From Reyranella sp. (GTDB lineage Bacteria > Pseudomonadota > Alphaproteobacteria > Reyranellales > Reyranellaceae), in assembly GCA_021732285.1 (NCBI GenBank), contig JAKFVH010000277.1, forward strand, positions 1 to 38,272: a stretch of DNA of 38,272 bases, in the 5' to 3' direction. Shown piece after piece: positions 1 through 7,876 of the stretch; within the stretch, counting starts at the first letter, position 1, and each line of letters starts with the position of its first letter. A program made the translations under genes and the position numbers. The notes under the pieces were generated by a model. The model saw only the letters and a program-made list of their open reading frames with translations. It ran no database searches and was not told the DNA's origin.

Positions 1-2
1 TC

Positions 3-260
3 GGCGTGGCGCCGGGCTACACCGCGGGCGACGGCTGGCTGCAGGCGATGAAGGACAGCTTCGACGTGCTCTACGCCGAGGGCGCCAAAAGCCCGAAGAT
101 GATGTCGATCGGCCTGCACTGCCGCCTCGTGGGAAGGCCGAGTCGTGCCGCGACCCTGGCGCGCTTCATGGACTACGTCGCGTCAAAGCCCAAGGTCTGG
201 GTGGCCACGCGCGAGGAGATTGCGCGGCACTGGATGAAGGTGCATCCGGCGAAGGGGTAG
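3..260 (+). CDS. Polysaccharide deacetylase-like protein, C-terminal fragment
   Basis: The frame is open from the window edge, so only the last 85 residues are present and the true start lies outside. The visible part reads GLHCRLVGRPSRAATLARF, then a KVWVATREEIARHW segment. This is the C-terminal pattern of NodB-fold polysaccharide deacetylase relatives of the PuuE/allantoinase-like group, where the first His and the GRP turn sit late in the barrel and the ending names the 'ATREEIARHW' helix. In that family the enzymes hydrolyse amide bonds in ureides or N-acetyl sugars; the substrate here cannot be told. The gene converges on trxC and a long palindrome separates the two. Family assignment rests on this short tail only. 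Confidence 0.75.
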   Translation, partial: GVAPGYTAGDGWLQAMKDSFDVLYAEGAKSPKMMSIGLHCRLVGRPSRAATLARFMDYVASKPKVWVATREEIARHWMKVHPAKG

Positions 261-267
261 GTCTTCT

Positions 268-336
268 CTTCCGGACCGCGCGCGTCCTCGCGCGCTCATG
301 ATCATGAGGCGCGCGAGGACGCGCGCGGTCCGGAAG
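268..336. repeat. 28-bp-arm palindrome (family A, copy 1) between convergent genes
   Basis: Positions 268–295 and 309–336 are perfect reverse complements (28 bp each), starting CTTCCGGACCGCGCGC and closing with GCGCGCGGTCCGGAAG. The loop contains TCATGATCATGA. It sits directly after the stop codons of two convergent genes, so it could act as a bidirectional terminator, although neither side has a clear T-tract. The outer 16 bases of each arm recur at 33451–33510, and the TCATGA apex is shared with that copy and with 36302–36351, so this is a dispersed element rather than a single terminator. Confidence 0.85.
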
Positions 337-337
337 A

Positions 338-781
338 TCATGAACGCAGTGACTGCTGCACCCACTGCTCGATGCCGGCCGCGTTCATCAGGCCGGACTG
401 GCGGGCGATCTCGCGGCCATGATGGAACAGGATCATGGTCGGGATGCCCTGGATGCCGAAGCGGCCGGCGAGCTGCTGCTCTTCGTCGGTGTTGACCTTG
501 GCGAAGCGGACCCTGGGTTCGAGCTGGCTTGCTGCCTTCTCGAACTGCGGCGCCATCGCCTTGCAGGGCCCGCACCATGGCGCCCAGAAGTCGACCAGCA
601 GGGGAATGTCGCTCTTGGCGGCGTGGCTCTCGAAGCTCTGGGCGCTGAGCGCCACGGGATGGCCCTCGAACAGGGGCGCGCCGCAGCTGCCGCACTTGCC
701 GCCGCCGGCTACGAGCTTTTCGCGTGGCGCGCGGTTCAGGGTATTGCAAGCCGGGCAGGCGACGATCAGGGTTTCACTCAT
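338..781 (-). CDS. trxC: Thioredoxin 2 (zinc-ribbon thioredoxin)
   Basis: A 147-residue protein-disulfide reductase of the cytosol. The N-terminus carries a zinc ribbon with two CxxC pairs (C9/C12 and C30/C33), the feature that separates TrxC from TrxA. The thioredoxin fold follows, with the active site W69-C70-G-P-C73 and the cis-proline loop GIPT. The ATG at 781 is chosen because AAAGGA lies just upstream and the protein then begins directly at the zinc ribbon; an upstream in-frame start would add 23 residues with no family match. TrxC supports reduction under oxidative stress. The gene stands alone, converging on the deacetylase and divergent from the acyl-CoA ligase, with 95 bp between the two starts. 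Confidence 0.95.
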   Translation of the reverse strand: MSETLIVACPACNTLNRAPREKLVAGGGKCGSCGAPLFEGHPVALSAQSFESHAAKSDIPLLVDFWAPWCGPCKAMAPQFEKAASQLEPRVRFAKVNTDEEQQLAGRFGIQGIPTMILFHHGREIARQSGLMNAAGIEQWVQQSLRS

Positions 782-876
782 GGCAGATCCTTTGGGCAGG
801 CCCTCGGTGCTGATCTGTTTAACAATGCAGCAGAAGCGACGGCGTTGCACGGTCGGGTCGTGGGAGGAAGAAGGCC

Positions 877-2442
877 ATGGATGATCTGATCACGCAGGCG
901 CCGACCGGCACGACCATGCTGCTGCGCGCCCTCGCGCGCTATCCCGATCGTCCGGCCTTCGTGTGGGACGACGGCCGGCTCACCTATCGCGCCACGCTGG
1001 ACCTGATCGGCCGCTTCCAGGCGGCGATGACGGCAGCCGGCCTCAAGAAGGGCGAGACCGCGGCCTTCTTGAGCGCCAACAGCGCTCCCATGTGGTGCGC
1101 CGGCGTGGCAGCGGGGGCTCTCGGGCTGATCACGACCTGGCTGCATCCGCTGGGTTCGCTCGCCGATCATCTCGACGTCATCGAGGATGCCGGCGCCACG
1201 GCGCTGATCGTCGATCCCGCCACCCATGCAAGCCGCGGCGGCGAGCTCGCCGCCCGAGCGGCCAACCGGCTTGGCGCCGTGCTCACCTTGGGGCCGTCCG
1301 ACTTCGGCCGCGACCTTCTGCTGGCGAGCGAACAGGTCGGTTCGGCCACGCCCGTCGATCTCACCGACACCGACGACTATGCGATCATCAGCTACACCGG
1401 CGGCACGACGGGCAAGTCCAAGGGCGCGATCCGCCGTCATCGGTCGACGACCGCCATGTCGCTGGCGGTCGCCGCCGACTTCGAGCTGCCCGCTGTACCG
1501 CACTACCTCGCGGCAGCCCCCATCACCCACGTTGCCGGCACCAAGGTGACGCCGACGCTGCTCAAGGGCGGAACGGTGCGCCTCCTGAAGGGTTTTGAGC
1601 CGGAGAAGTTTCTGGCCACCATCGAGCGTGAGAAGATCAACTGCACGCTCATGGTCCCGACCATGATCTATGTGATGCTCGACCATCCGCGGCTCGCCAA
1701 AACCGATCTTTCGTCGCTGGAACTGATCCTCTACGGCGCCTCGCCGATGTCGCCGACGCGGCTGGTGGAAGGGCTGGAGCGCATCGGGCCCGTGTTCAGC
1801 CAGCTCTATGGCCAGACCGAATGCTATCCGGTTAGCGTGCTGCGCAAGGCCGATCATGACGCCAGGCGCCCGGAGCTGTTCGCGTCCTGCGGTTTTCCCA
1901 TCGCCTCCTGCGCCGTGACCCTGCGCGACGAAGACAACAACGAGGTGGCGCCAGGCGAGGCCGGGGAGATCTGCGTGCGCGCCGTGCATGCGATGGAGAA
2001 GTACTGGAAGCGGCCCGAGCAGACCGCCGAGACCTTCAAGGGCGGCTGGCTGCATACCGGCGACATCGCCCGCGCCGACGAGCGCGGCTATCTCTATATC
2101 GTCGATCGCAAGAAGGACATGATCGTGTCCGGCGGCTTCAACATCTTTCCGCGCGAAGTGGAGGATGTGCTGTCCTCGCATCCCGATGTCGCCATGGCCG
2201 CGGTGATCGGCGTGCCGCACGAGAAATGGGGTGAGGCCGTTGCCGCGTTGATCGTCGCGAAACCCGGCACGCAGCCCGCGGCCGAGGCGCTGATGCAGCA
2301 CGTGAAGGATCGCAAGGGCAGCACGCACGCACCCAAGCAGGTCGAGTTCGTCGACAGCCTGCCGCTCACTGCTGTCGGCAAGGTCGACAAGAAGATTCTG
2401 CGCGCGAAATATTGGACAGGGCAGTCACGACAGGTGGGATGA
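877..2442 (+). CDS. Acyl-CoA synthetase (AMP-binding, class I adenylate-forming)
   Basis: A 521-residue ANL-superfamily ligase that would activate a carboxylic acid with ATP and transfer it to CoA. The P-loop is Y173-TGGTTGKSKG, the aromatic adenine motif is Y311-GQTE, the GWLHTGD motif ends at D396, the hinge region reads GFNIFPREVEDVL, and the catalytic C-terminal lysine is K502 in PLTAVGKVDKK. All key residues are intact and the length matches fatty-acid/aromatic-acid CoA ligases. The substrate cannot be read from sequence; the closest general types are medium/long-chain fatty acyl-CoA or benzoate-type ligases. The gene has no same-strand partner nearby: a repeat and then an unrelated lipoprotein gene follow. 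Confidence 0.92.
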   Translation: MDDLITQAPTGTTMLLRALARYPDRPAFVWDDGRLTYRATLDLIGRFQAAMTAAGLKKGETAAFLSANSAPMWCAGVAAGALGLITTWLHPLGSLADHLDVIEDAGATALIVDPATHASRGGELAARAANRLGAVLTLGPSDFGRDLLLASEQVGSATPVDLTDTDDYAIISYTGGTTGKSKGAIRRHRSTTAMSLAVAADFELPAVPHYLAAAPITHVAGTKVTPTLLKGGTVRLLKGFEPEKFLATIEREKINCTLMVPTMIYVMLDHPRLAKTDLSSLELILYGASPMSPTRLVEGLERIGPVFSQLYGQTECYPVSVLRKADHDARRPELFASCGFPIASCAVTLRDEDNNEVAPGEAGEICVRAVHAMEKYWKRPEQTAETFKGGWLHTGDIARADERGYLYIVDRKKDMIVSGGFNIFPREVEDVLSSHPDVAMAAVIGVPHEKWGEAVAALIVAKPGTQPAAEALMQHVKDRKGSTHAPKQVEFVDSLPLTAVGKVDKKILRAKYWTGQSRQVG

Positions 2443-2764
2443 ATCTTCGCGGAGTCTGTCATCCTGAGCGCAGCGAAGGATCTCAACGCTGTTGATGATG
2501 GGCGCATTGCCGCACTGAAGCGTCACGGAAGCACCGGTATGATGGCCACTGTCGATGAGATGCTTCGCTTCGCTCAGCATGACAGGAGCGGCTGCTATCT
2601 CACCGCCACACAAGCATTTATTCCGTTTCGTTTCGAATGTATCAGCGTTCGATGATGCCGATGTTCGCCGACTGTTCGCACCCCAAACATTATCCACGTG
2701 CTGTGTGAATCTCGACCTCGCAGGGTTTACCTCGTCATACGAATCGTGGCAGCAAGGACGGGTT
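2443..2764. other. Intergenic region with repeat and likely promoter
   Basis: This 322-bp stretch between the acyl-CoA ligase and the lipoprotein gene holds one family B palindromic repeat (listed separately) in its first half. The second half, roughly 2600–2700, is visibly richer in A and T than its surroundings and probably contains the promoter of the lipoprotein gene. No convincing -35/-10 pair was settled on. In-frame extension of the lipoprotein into this region would run through the repeat and has no protein-like features. Confidence 0.5.
2456..2585. repeat. Family B palindromic repeat, copy 1 (GTCATCCTGAG type)
   Basis: The left end reads CTGTCATCCTGAGCGCAGCG and the right end TTCGCTTCGCTCAGCATGACAG, giving imperfect arms of about 24 bp around a spacer of about 80 bp. 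It is related to the GTCATCCCGAGCG elements at 21804, 25913 and 28738 and belongs to the widespread group of intergenic 'GTCATCC…GGATGAC' repeats. It follows the acyl-CoA ligase stop codon closely. Confidence 0.75.
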
Positions 2765-3250
2765 GTGACTGCTCTGCGCTCCACCATCGCCTGCGCCGGC
2801 CTCATCGCCAGCGCTTTTCTCATCTCCGGATGCCAGCTCGGAGGGACTCCGCCCAAAACATCGGGGTTCGAGCCGCCGGTCGATCTGCGTCAGAAGGAGA
2901 TCGATGAGCGCAAGGAAGAGATCATCCGCCAGCTCGCTCAGTGCGAGAGCGGTGGCTGGGGTCCGTCCGATCGTCTGATCCATGGCGGCCGCGGCGCCTA
3001 TCTCGGCCGTCTGCAATTCACCATCAGCACGGTGATCGCCTACCAGAAGCGGCGTGACGGTGCGCAGCTCTCACGCCAGGAGGCGATCGATCTGGCGCAC
3101 GACTACGATCGCGCCGGCTCGCTCGCCAAGTACATGATCTTCGATCTCGAAGAGCCGCATCACTGGCCATTGTGCGCCCGCAAGATCGGCCTGCGCAGCC
3201 AGATGTCTGCCATCAAGGAACTGTCGAACCAGGCAATGGCGGCGTGGTGA
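2765..3250 (+). CDS. Lipoprotein with lysozyme-like (transglycosylase/Rpf-like) motif
   Basis: A 161-residue protein from a GTG start with AAGGA six bases upstream. Residues 1–22 form a lipoprotein signal peptide and the lipobox LISGC places the lipidated cysteine at C23. After a charged linker comes QLAQC60-E61-SGG followed by a glycine-rich segment and G-R-LQF. This pattern resembles the catalytic glutamate and 'GGLQF' strand of Rpf-like or transglycosylase-like small lysozyme folds, so a role in peptidoglycan cleavage or binding is possible. The similarity is by eye and short. The gene stands alone, and its stop lies 14 bp from the stop of the convergent KGG-type gene. Without the motif it would simply be an unknown lipoprotein. 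Confidence 0.65.
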   Translation: MTALRSTIACAGLIASAFLISGCQLGGTPPKTSGFEPPVDLRQKEIDERKEEIIRQLAQCESGGWGPSDRLIHGGRGAYLGRLQFTISTVIAYQKRRDGAQLSRQEAIDLAHDYDRAGSLAKYMIFDLEEPHHWPLCARKIGLRSQMSAIKELSNQAMAAW

Positions 3251-3263
3251 GCTTATAAAGCTC
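3249..3263. terminator. Small hairpin between convergent genes
   Basis: GAGCTT–ATA–AAGCTC forms a perfect 6-bp stem between the stop codons of the lipoprotein gene and the KGG-type gene. There is no T-tract, so termination activity is uncertain. Confidence 0.3.
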
Positions 3264-3264
3264 G

Positions 3265-3510
3265 TTACGCTGCGCGACGCTTGCGCGTCGCTGCCGCCTT
3301 GCGCGCCGATGCCGAGCGCGCTGCCTTGGGCCGTGACGCGGCGGCCCGTCCGCCGATCCGCCCGCCCTTGCGCGCCGAAGCGTGGCTTTCCTTCTTGCCG
3401 CGGCCCGAACCGCTCTTCTTGCCGCCGCCGCTCGCCTCGTAGCCCTTGGCGATGTGATCGGCCTTGCCGTCCTGCTTGTCGGTGTATTTCGCCTTGCTGC
3501 CGCGTGGCAT
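3265..3510 (-). CDS. Small basic KGG-type / 'plasmid stabilization' family protein
   Basis: An 81-residue very basic protein beginning MPRGSKAKYTDKQ and continuing KADHIAKGYEASGG, the start shared by small proteobacterial proteins usually labelled 'plasmid stabilization protein'. In those proteins the segment is followed by a short conserved tail; here the tail is replaced by an Arg/Lys/Ala/Ser-rich, histone H1-like region. The ATG at 3510 is chosen because GAGGA lies just upstream. The product is likely nucleic-acid binding or a disordered stress protein; no enzymatic motif is visible. The name is inherited and says little about function. Confidence 0.75.
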   Translation of the reverse strand: MPRGSKAKYTDKQDGKADHIAKGYEASGGGKKSGSGRGKKESHASARKGGRIGGRAAASRPKAARSASARKAAATRKRRAA

Positions 3511-3581
3511 GACGTTCCTCCGATGCGTCGTGAGCCCCCGCATCGGACGAACGTCGAGGCTTCCCGGTTGGTTGCCCGAGC

Positions 3582-4784
3582 CTACTTGAGCTCGCCGCAG
3601 AACTCCTGGATGCGCTTACAGCCCTCGCGCAGGCTCGCCATGTCGGTGGCGTAGGAGATGCGGAAGTAGGGGCTCATGCCGTAGGCCGCGCCCTGCACGG
3701 TGGCGACATGCTTCTCTTCCAGGAGCGCCGTCACGAAGTCGGTGTCGTTGGCGATCTTGGCTCCGCCCGGCGTGGTCTTGCCGATGCAGCCCGCCATGTT
3801 GGGGAACACGTAGAACGCGCCCTCGGGCTTGTGGCAGGTGAGCCCCTTGGCCTGGCGCAGCATGCCCACCACCTCGTCGCGCCGCTTCTGGTAGTCGGCG
3901 GCGCGCTCCTTCAGGAGATCCTGCGGCCCGTTGAGCGCCGCCACGGCGGCGGCCTGGCTGATGGTCGAAATGCCCGAGCCGATCTGGCCCTGCATGTTGG
4001 TCATGGCGGCGATCATCGGGCGCGGGCCCCCCGCGAAGCCGACGCGCCAGCCGGTCATGGCATAGGCCTTGGACGCGCCGTTCACCGTCAGCGTGCGTTC
4101 CTTCAGCTTGGGCTCGACCTCGGCCACGGTGCAGAAGCCGAAGCCGTCATAGGTCAGGTGCTCGTAGACGTCGTCGGCCATGGCGAAGACATGCGGATGG
4201 GCGAGCAGGACGTCGGCGATCTCGCGCATCTCGGCGCGCGAGCACACCGCACCGGTCGGGTTGTTGGGGAAGTTCAGCACGACCCACTTGGTCTTCGCCG
4301 TGATCGCGGCCTCGAGGTCGGCGGCGCGCAGCTTGAAGTGGTTGTTCTCCGGGCACGACACCGGCACCGGCTTGGCGCCGGCGAGCGTCGCCTGGTCGGC
4401 ATAGGAGATCCAGCCTGGCGCGGGGATGATCACCTCGTCGCCCGGGTTCACGCTCGCCATCAGCGCGTCGTACATGATCTGCTTGCTGCCGTTGGAGACC
4501 ATGATCTCCTCCAACGCATAGTCGAGATTGTTGTCGCGCTTGAACTTGCGCTGGATCGCCTCCTTCAGGGGCTTGATGCCGTCCTGCGGCGGATACTTGG
4601 TCTCGCCGGCGAGCGCCGCCTTGTTTGCCGCCTCGATGGCGTGCGTCGGCGTCGGGAAGTCGGGTTCGCCCGACGACAGGCCCACGATCTTCACGCCCTG
4701 GGCGCGCAGCTCGCGCACCTTGCGGGTCATGGCGGCGGAGGCGGATACCTTGATGTTGCGCAGGCGCTCGGCGACTTCGAACAT
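3582..4784 (-). CDS. Pyridoxal-phosphate aminotransferase, class I (aspartate aminotransferase-like)
   Basis: A 400-residue fold-type I aminotransferase. The PLP-binding lysine is K239 in the NGASKAYAMTGWR segment, the substrate-binding NNPTG turn is present, and the conserved arginine near the C-terminus lies in the FRISYA context. The start SAAMTRKVRELRAQGV and the length are typical of the AspC/AatA Ib subgroup, which uses aspartate or aromatic amino acids with 2-oxoglutarate. It is the last gene of a four-gene minus-strand operon, 8 bp after the EamA exporter. With a 2-hydroxyacid-type dehydrogenase upstream it could handle the matching oxo acid, but that link is inference. Confidence 0.92.
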   Translation of the reverse strand: MFEVAERLRNIKVSASAAMTRKVRELRAQGVKIVGLSSGEPDFPTPTHAIEAANKAALAGETKYPPQDGIKPLKEAIQRKFKRDNNLDYALEEIMVSNGSKQIMYDALMASVNPGDEVIIPAPGWISYADQATLAGAKPVPVSCPENNHFKLRAADLEAAITAKTKWVVLNFPNNPTGAVCSRAEMREIADVLLAHPHVFAMADDVYEHLTYDGFGFCTVAEVEPKLKERTLTVNGASKAYAMTGWRVGFAGGPRPMIAAMTNMQGQIGSGISTISQAAAVAALNGPQDLLKERAADYQKRRDEVVGMLRQAKGLTCHKPEGAFYVFPNMAGCIGKTTPGGAKIANDTDFVTALLEEKHVATVQGAAYGMSPYFRISYATDMASLREGCKRIQEFCGELK

Positions 4785-4792
4785 GATCTCTA

Positions 4793-5620
4793 TTAGCCCT
4801 TCTTCCGTATCGTGAGCGCGATGCCGCCCAGGATCGCCGCCGAGGCCAGGAGCAGCCTGGAGGTGATCGGCTCCGCGAGTAGCATTGCCCCGCCGATGGC
4901 CGCAATGGCTGGAACGCTGAGCTGGATTGTGGCGGCGGAGGTTGCCGAGAGCGCCGGCAGGGCCGCGTACCACAGCACATAGCCCAGGCCCGAGGTGATG
5001 GCGCCCGAGGCCACGGCATAGGCGAGGCCCGTGTAGTCGACGGTTTCGTGGCCGACGGCGGTCAGGATCAGCAGCGCTGCAAAGGGCACCGAGCGCAGGA
5101 AGTTGCCGCCGGTCGCCGCGATCGGCTCGCCGGCGCCCCTTCCGAACAGCGAATAGACGCCCCAGGCGGCCCCCGCGCCCAGCATCAGCGCGGCGGCATG
5201 CAGCGGCGGGGCGGCCAGCCCGGGCAGCAGCAGGACGACCAGGCCGCCCACGGCGATCGCCAGTCCCACCAGCCGCAGGCCGGCGATGCGTTCGCCCTGC
5301 CACAGGCCCCAGGCCATCATGGTGAGCTGGACGGCGCCGAACAGCAGCAGCGCGCCGGTTGCCGCCGTGAGGTCGCGATAGGCGAAGGAGAAGAAGGCGG
5401 CGTAGGCGAACAGCATCAGGGCCATCGGCCAGCTGCCGCCGCTCGACGGCCGCACGCCGCGGGCGCGCAAGAGGACGATCAGCATCAGCGCGCCCGAGGC
5501 GAGCCGGATCGCGGTGAAGCTCGCCGCATCGATCGCCGTGTCGCGCAGGGCGACGCGGCAGAGCAGCGAGTTGCTGGCGAAAGCCAGCATGGCGAAAACG
5601 ACGAGAAGGGGGACGCGCAC
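4793..5620 (-). CDS. EamA/DMT-family inner-membrane transporter
   Basis: A 275-residue protein made of about ten hydrophobic helices arranged as two EamA repeats, ending in a basic RKKG tail. The start is a GTG only 6 bp after the Ldh-type gene stop and has a weak ribosome site, which suggests translational coupling; a start at the ATG ten codons later would cut into the first helix. DMT proteins of this type export amino acids or related metabolites. Its place between a dehydrogenase and an aminotransferase suggests a substrate of the same pathway, but the substrate is unknown. Confidence 0.88.
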   Translation of the reverse strand: MRVPLLVVFAMLAFASNSLLCRVALRDTAIDAASFTAIRLASGALMLIVLLRARGVRPSSGGSWPMALMLFAYAAFFSFAYRDLTAATGALLLFGAVQLTMMAWGLWQGERIAGLRLVGLAIAVGGLVVLLLPGLAAPPLHAAALMLGAGAAWGVYSLFGRGAGEPIAATGGNFLRSVPFAALLILTAVGHETVDYTGLAYAVASGAITSGLGYVLWYAALPALSATSAATIQLSVPAIAAIGGAMLLAEPITSRLLLASAAILGGIALTIRKKG

Positions 5621-5626
5621 GATTGC

Positions 5627-6676
5627 CTAGAACGTCAGTCTGACGCCCGTTTCGCGGCCCACTTTCGCGAGGTCGCTGAGCGTGTCGTCTGGTAGCAGCA
5701 ATCCGTCGCTGCGGTTCTTCACTTCGTTGCGAGCTTCGATCTCGCCAGGATAGAAAATCTCGTCGTGCCCCTGCGCCGGCGGCACGGCCTTGAGCTCCTC
5801 GACCATCTTCTCCATGCGGGCATTGAACTCGGCCAGCGGCTGGAACTTCTCGATATCGAGCACGATCATCATCTGGCCGGCGCCGCTCTTGTGCTCGGTC
5901 TGATAGGGGCCGAACACGCCGCTGCCGAAGGCGCTGCCGGTCAGCACGCCCGACAGCATGTCCATCATGGCGGCGATCGCATAGCCCTTGTGACCGGCCA
6001 TCGGCAGGATGATGCCGTCGATGGCGGCCGACGCATCGGTCGTCGGCGCGCCCTCGGCGTCGATCGCCCAGCCTTCCGGGATCGGCAGGCCTTTCTGCTT
6101 GGCGAGGTAGATCTTGCCGCGCGCCACGCCGGTGTTGGCGATATCGAGCACCATGGGCGCATACGAGCCGGCCGGCGCCGCCCACGACCACGGATTGGTG
6201 CCGACCGTCTTCTTGCGGCCGCCCCACGGCGCCATGGCGGGGCTGGCGTTGGTCGACAGGAAGGCGACGCAGCCTTTGCGCGCAGCGGCGAGCGTGTAGT
6301 AGAGCGCCGTGCCGAAGTGATTGGAGTTGCGCAGGGCGACCGCGCCGATGCCGTGCGCCTTGGCGCGCCGCACGGCATCGCGCATTGCATGCAGGGTCAG
6401 CACCTGGCCCATGGCGTCGCCGCCGTCGATCACCGCCACGGCGCCGGCATCGACGACGAACTTCGGCGCCGCCACCGCCGTGCACACGCCGGCCTTCAGC
6501 CTCGCCAAGTACCAGGAGAGCCGCATCACGCCGTGCGACTGGTGGCCCCACAGGTCGGCCTGCACCAGGGTGTCGGCGACGGTGCGGGCGTCGGCTGACG
6601 GCATGCCGGCCGAGGCATAGACAGCGGTCGCGAAGTCGAGCAGACGGTCAGGCGCGATGCGAGATCGGTCGGTCAA
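5627..6676 (-). CDS. Ldh-family (malate/L-lactate/ureidoglycolate-type) NAD(P)-dependent dehydrogenase
   Basis: A 349-residue member of the LDH2/MDH2 family, which reduces or oxidises 2-hydroxy acids and related compounds and is unrelated in fold to classic lactate dehydrogenase. Visible hallmarks are GHQSHGVMRL near the start, NSNH120-FG with the catalytic histidine, the TNPWSWAAP cofactor segment and GHKGYA. The start is taken as TTG at 6676, which shares four bases (TTGA) with the stop of the upstream amidohydrolase; this gives the usual family N-terminus (…RLLDFATAVYASAGMP) and the next ATG would remove it. Translation is therefore probably coupled. Exact substrate is not readable. Confidence 0.9.
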   Translation of the reverse strand: MTDRSRIAPDRLLDFATAVYASAGMPSADARTVADTLVQADLWGHQSHGVMRLSWYLARLKAGVCTAVAAPKFVVDAGAVAVIDGGDAMGQVLTLHAMRDAVRRAKAHGIGAVALRNSNHFGTALYYTLAAARKGCVAFLSTNASPAMAPWGGRKKTVGTNPWSWAAPAGSYAPMVLDIANTGVARGKIYLAKQKGLPIPEGWAIDAEGAPTTDASAAIDGIILPMAGHKGYAIAAMMDMLSGVLTGSAFGSGVFGPYQTEHKSGAGQMMIVLDIEKFQPLAEFNARMEKMVEELKAVPPAQGHDEIFYPGEIEARNEVKNRSDGLLLPDDTLSDLAKVGRETGVRLTF

Positions 6677-7812
6677 TTGCTCAGCCGGTAGAGCTTCATT
6701 GCGTTGTCGCGCGTGATCTTGCGACGCGCTTCCGCACTGACGCCCGAGAGCTCGCGCTCGAGGAACTCCTGCGAATCCGGCCAGATGCCGTCGGGGTGCG
6801 GATAGTCCGAGCCCCACATCACGTTGTCCTCGCCTAAAACGTCGAGCAGGCGGATGCCGATCGGGTCGGTCTGGTACGTCGCGTAGAACTGGCGATACCA
6901 GTATTCGCTGGGCTTCATCTTGAGGTCGAGATCCTGGAACTGGTCCTCCCATTCGAGGTCCATGTGCTGCAGCACGTAGGGGATCCAGCCCAGCCCGGCT
7001 TCGCCGATCACGATCTTCAGGTTGGGATAGCGCTCGGGCGCGCCGGAGTAGATCAGCGACATCAGCATGTAGCTCATGTGCATCTGGAAGTTGGTGATGT
7101 GCGCGGCCTGCACGCGGCGCACGATGTGGGGCTTCATCTTGCTGTAGTCGGGCGAGCGGCCGCCGATGGTGTGGAAGTGCAGCGGAATGCCGGTCTCGTG
7201 GCCGAACTTCCACAGCGGCTCCCAATGCTCGTCCCACAATGGCGTCATGTCGGGCCGGTTGGCGATGTCGAAGCCGCGCACGCCGCGCTTGGCGTTGCGC
7301 ATCGCCTCGGCCACCGATTCTTCCATGTTGTAGTTCGGGATGTTGGCCAGCCCGATCAGCCGGTCGGGCGCTTGCTTGCAGAAATCATGGAGCCAGTCGT
7401 TGTAGATGCGCAGCATCTCCAGCGCCGCCTCGGGATCGTTCAGCCGGCCGCTCGAGCCCAGCACGCCGTACAGGATCTCGGCCTGCACGCCGTCGCGGTC
7501 CTGGTCCTTCAGGCGCATCTCGGGCTCGGTCAGGCGGCGGATGCCCTTCTTGCCGTCGTCGTAGAGGCCCGTGGAGGCCATGCGGTCGGAGCGATGGATG
7601 ACGCCCGGCACGTATTCGCGGCCGGCCGAGCCCATGCCGTTCACCAGACCGAACTTGGCGCCCTTGGCGCTGACCCACTCGGGTCCCTTCGGGCCCTCGA
7701 CGACGTGGGGCATGCGGTCCTTGAAGGCCGCCGAGGCATTCTTGGTGAAAAGGTCAGGGGGCAGCCAGATCAGGTCGACATGGCCGTCAGCGGAGATGAC
7801 GTCATACTTCAT
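6673..7812 (-). CDS. Amidohydrolase family protein (metal-dependent TIM-barrel hydrolase/decarboxylase)
   Basis: A 379-residue amidohydrolase-2 (ACMSD-like) protein. The N-terminal metal motif appears as SADGH11-VD, a histidine lies in PLHFHTIGG, and the final metal-binding aspartate is in the WGSDYPHPDG segment typical of this family. Family members hydrolyse or decarboxylate small aromatic or lactone substrates. The ATG at 7812 has GGAGGA eight bases upstream. It is the first gene of a minus-strand operon that continues into the Ldh-type dehydrogenase by a 4-base overlap, then the EamA exporter and aminotransferase, which points to a small catabolic pathway. Confidence 0.9.
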   Translation of the reverse strand: MKYDVISADGHVDLIWLPPDLFTKNASAAFKDRMPHVVEGPKGPEWVSAKGAKFGLVNGMGSAGREYVPGVIHRSDRMASTGLYDDGKKGIRRLTEPEMRLKDQDRDGVQAEILYGVLGSSGRLNDPEAALEMLRIYNDWLHDFCKQAPDRLIGLANIPNYNMEESVAEAMRNAKRGVRGFDIANRPDMTPLWDEHWEPLWKFGHETGIPLHFHTIGGRSPDYSKMKPHIVRRVQAAHITNFQMHMSYMLMSLIYSGAPERYPNLKIVIGEAGLGWIPYVLQHMDLEWEDQFQDLDLKMKPSEYWYRQFYATYQTDPIGIRLLDVLGEDNVMWGSDYPHPDGIWPDSQEFLERELSGVSAEARRKITRDNAMKLYRLSN

Positions 7813-7827
7813 GGGCGCATTCCTCCG

Positions 7828-7844
7828 GGGAGGATCATCCTCCC
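7828..7844. promoter_or_regulatory. Inverted repeat just upstream of the amidohydrolase ribosome site
   Basis: GGGAGGAT–C–ATCCTCCC is an 8-bp perfect inverted repeat directly upstream (minus-strand sense) of the ribosome site of the amidohydrolase operon. It could be an operator or an mRNA hairpin affecting initiation. It could also be chance, because one arm resembles a Shine-Dalgarno sequence. Confidence 0.3.
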
Positions 7845-7876
7845 GTCGGACGCGCCGTGCCAGTCCCCCGCTTTGC

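Noticed and set aside
268..336. Simple rho-independent terminators at the family A palindromes
   Set aside because: The stems are much longer than usual, there is no T-tract after them, and the arms and apex recur elsewhere, so they are treated as dispersed repeats that may also stop transcription.
778..2328. A 516-codon minus-strand frame opposite the acyl-CoA ligase
   Set aside because: The plus-strand frame has every adenylate-forming motif in order; the minus-strand product is typical high-GC antisense sequence.
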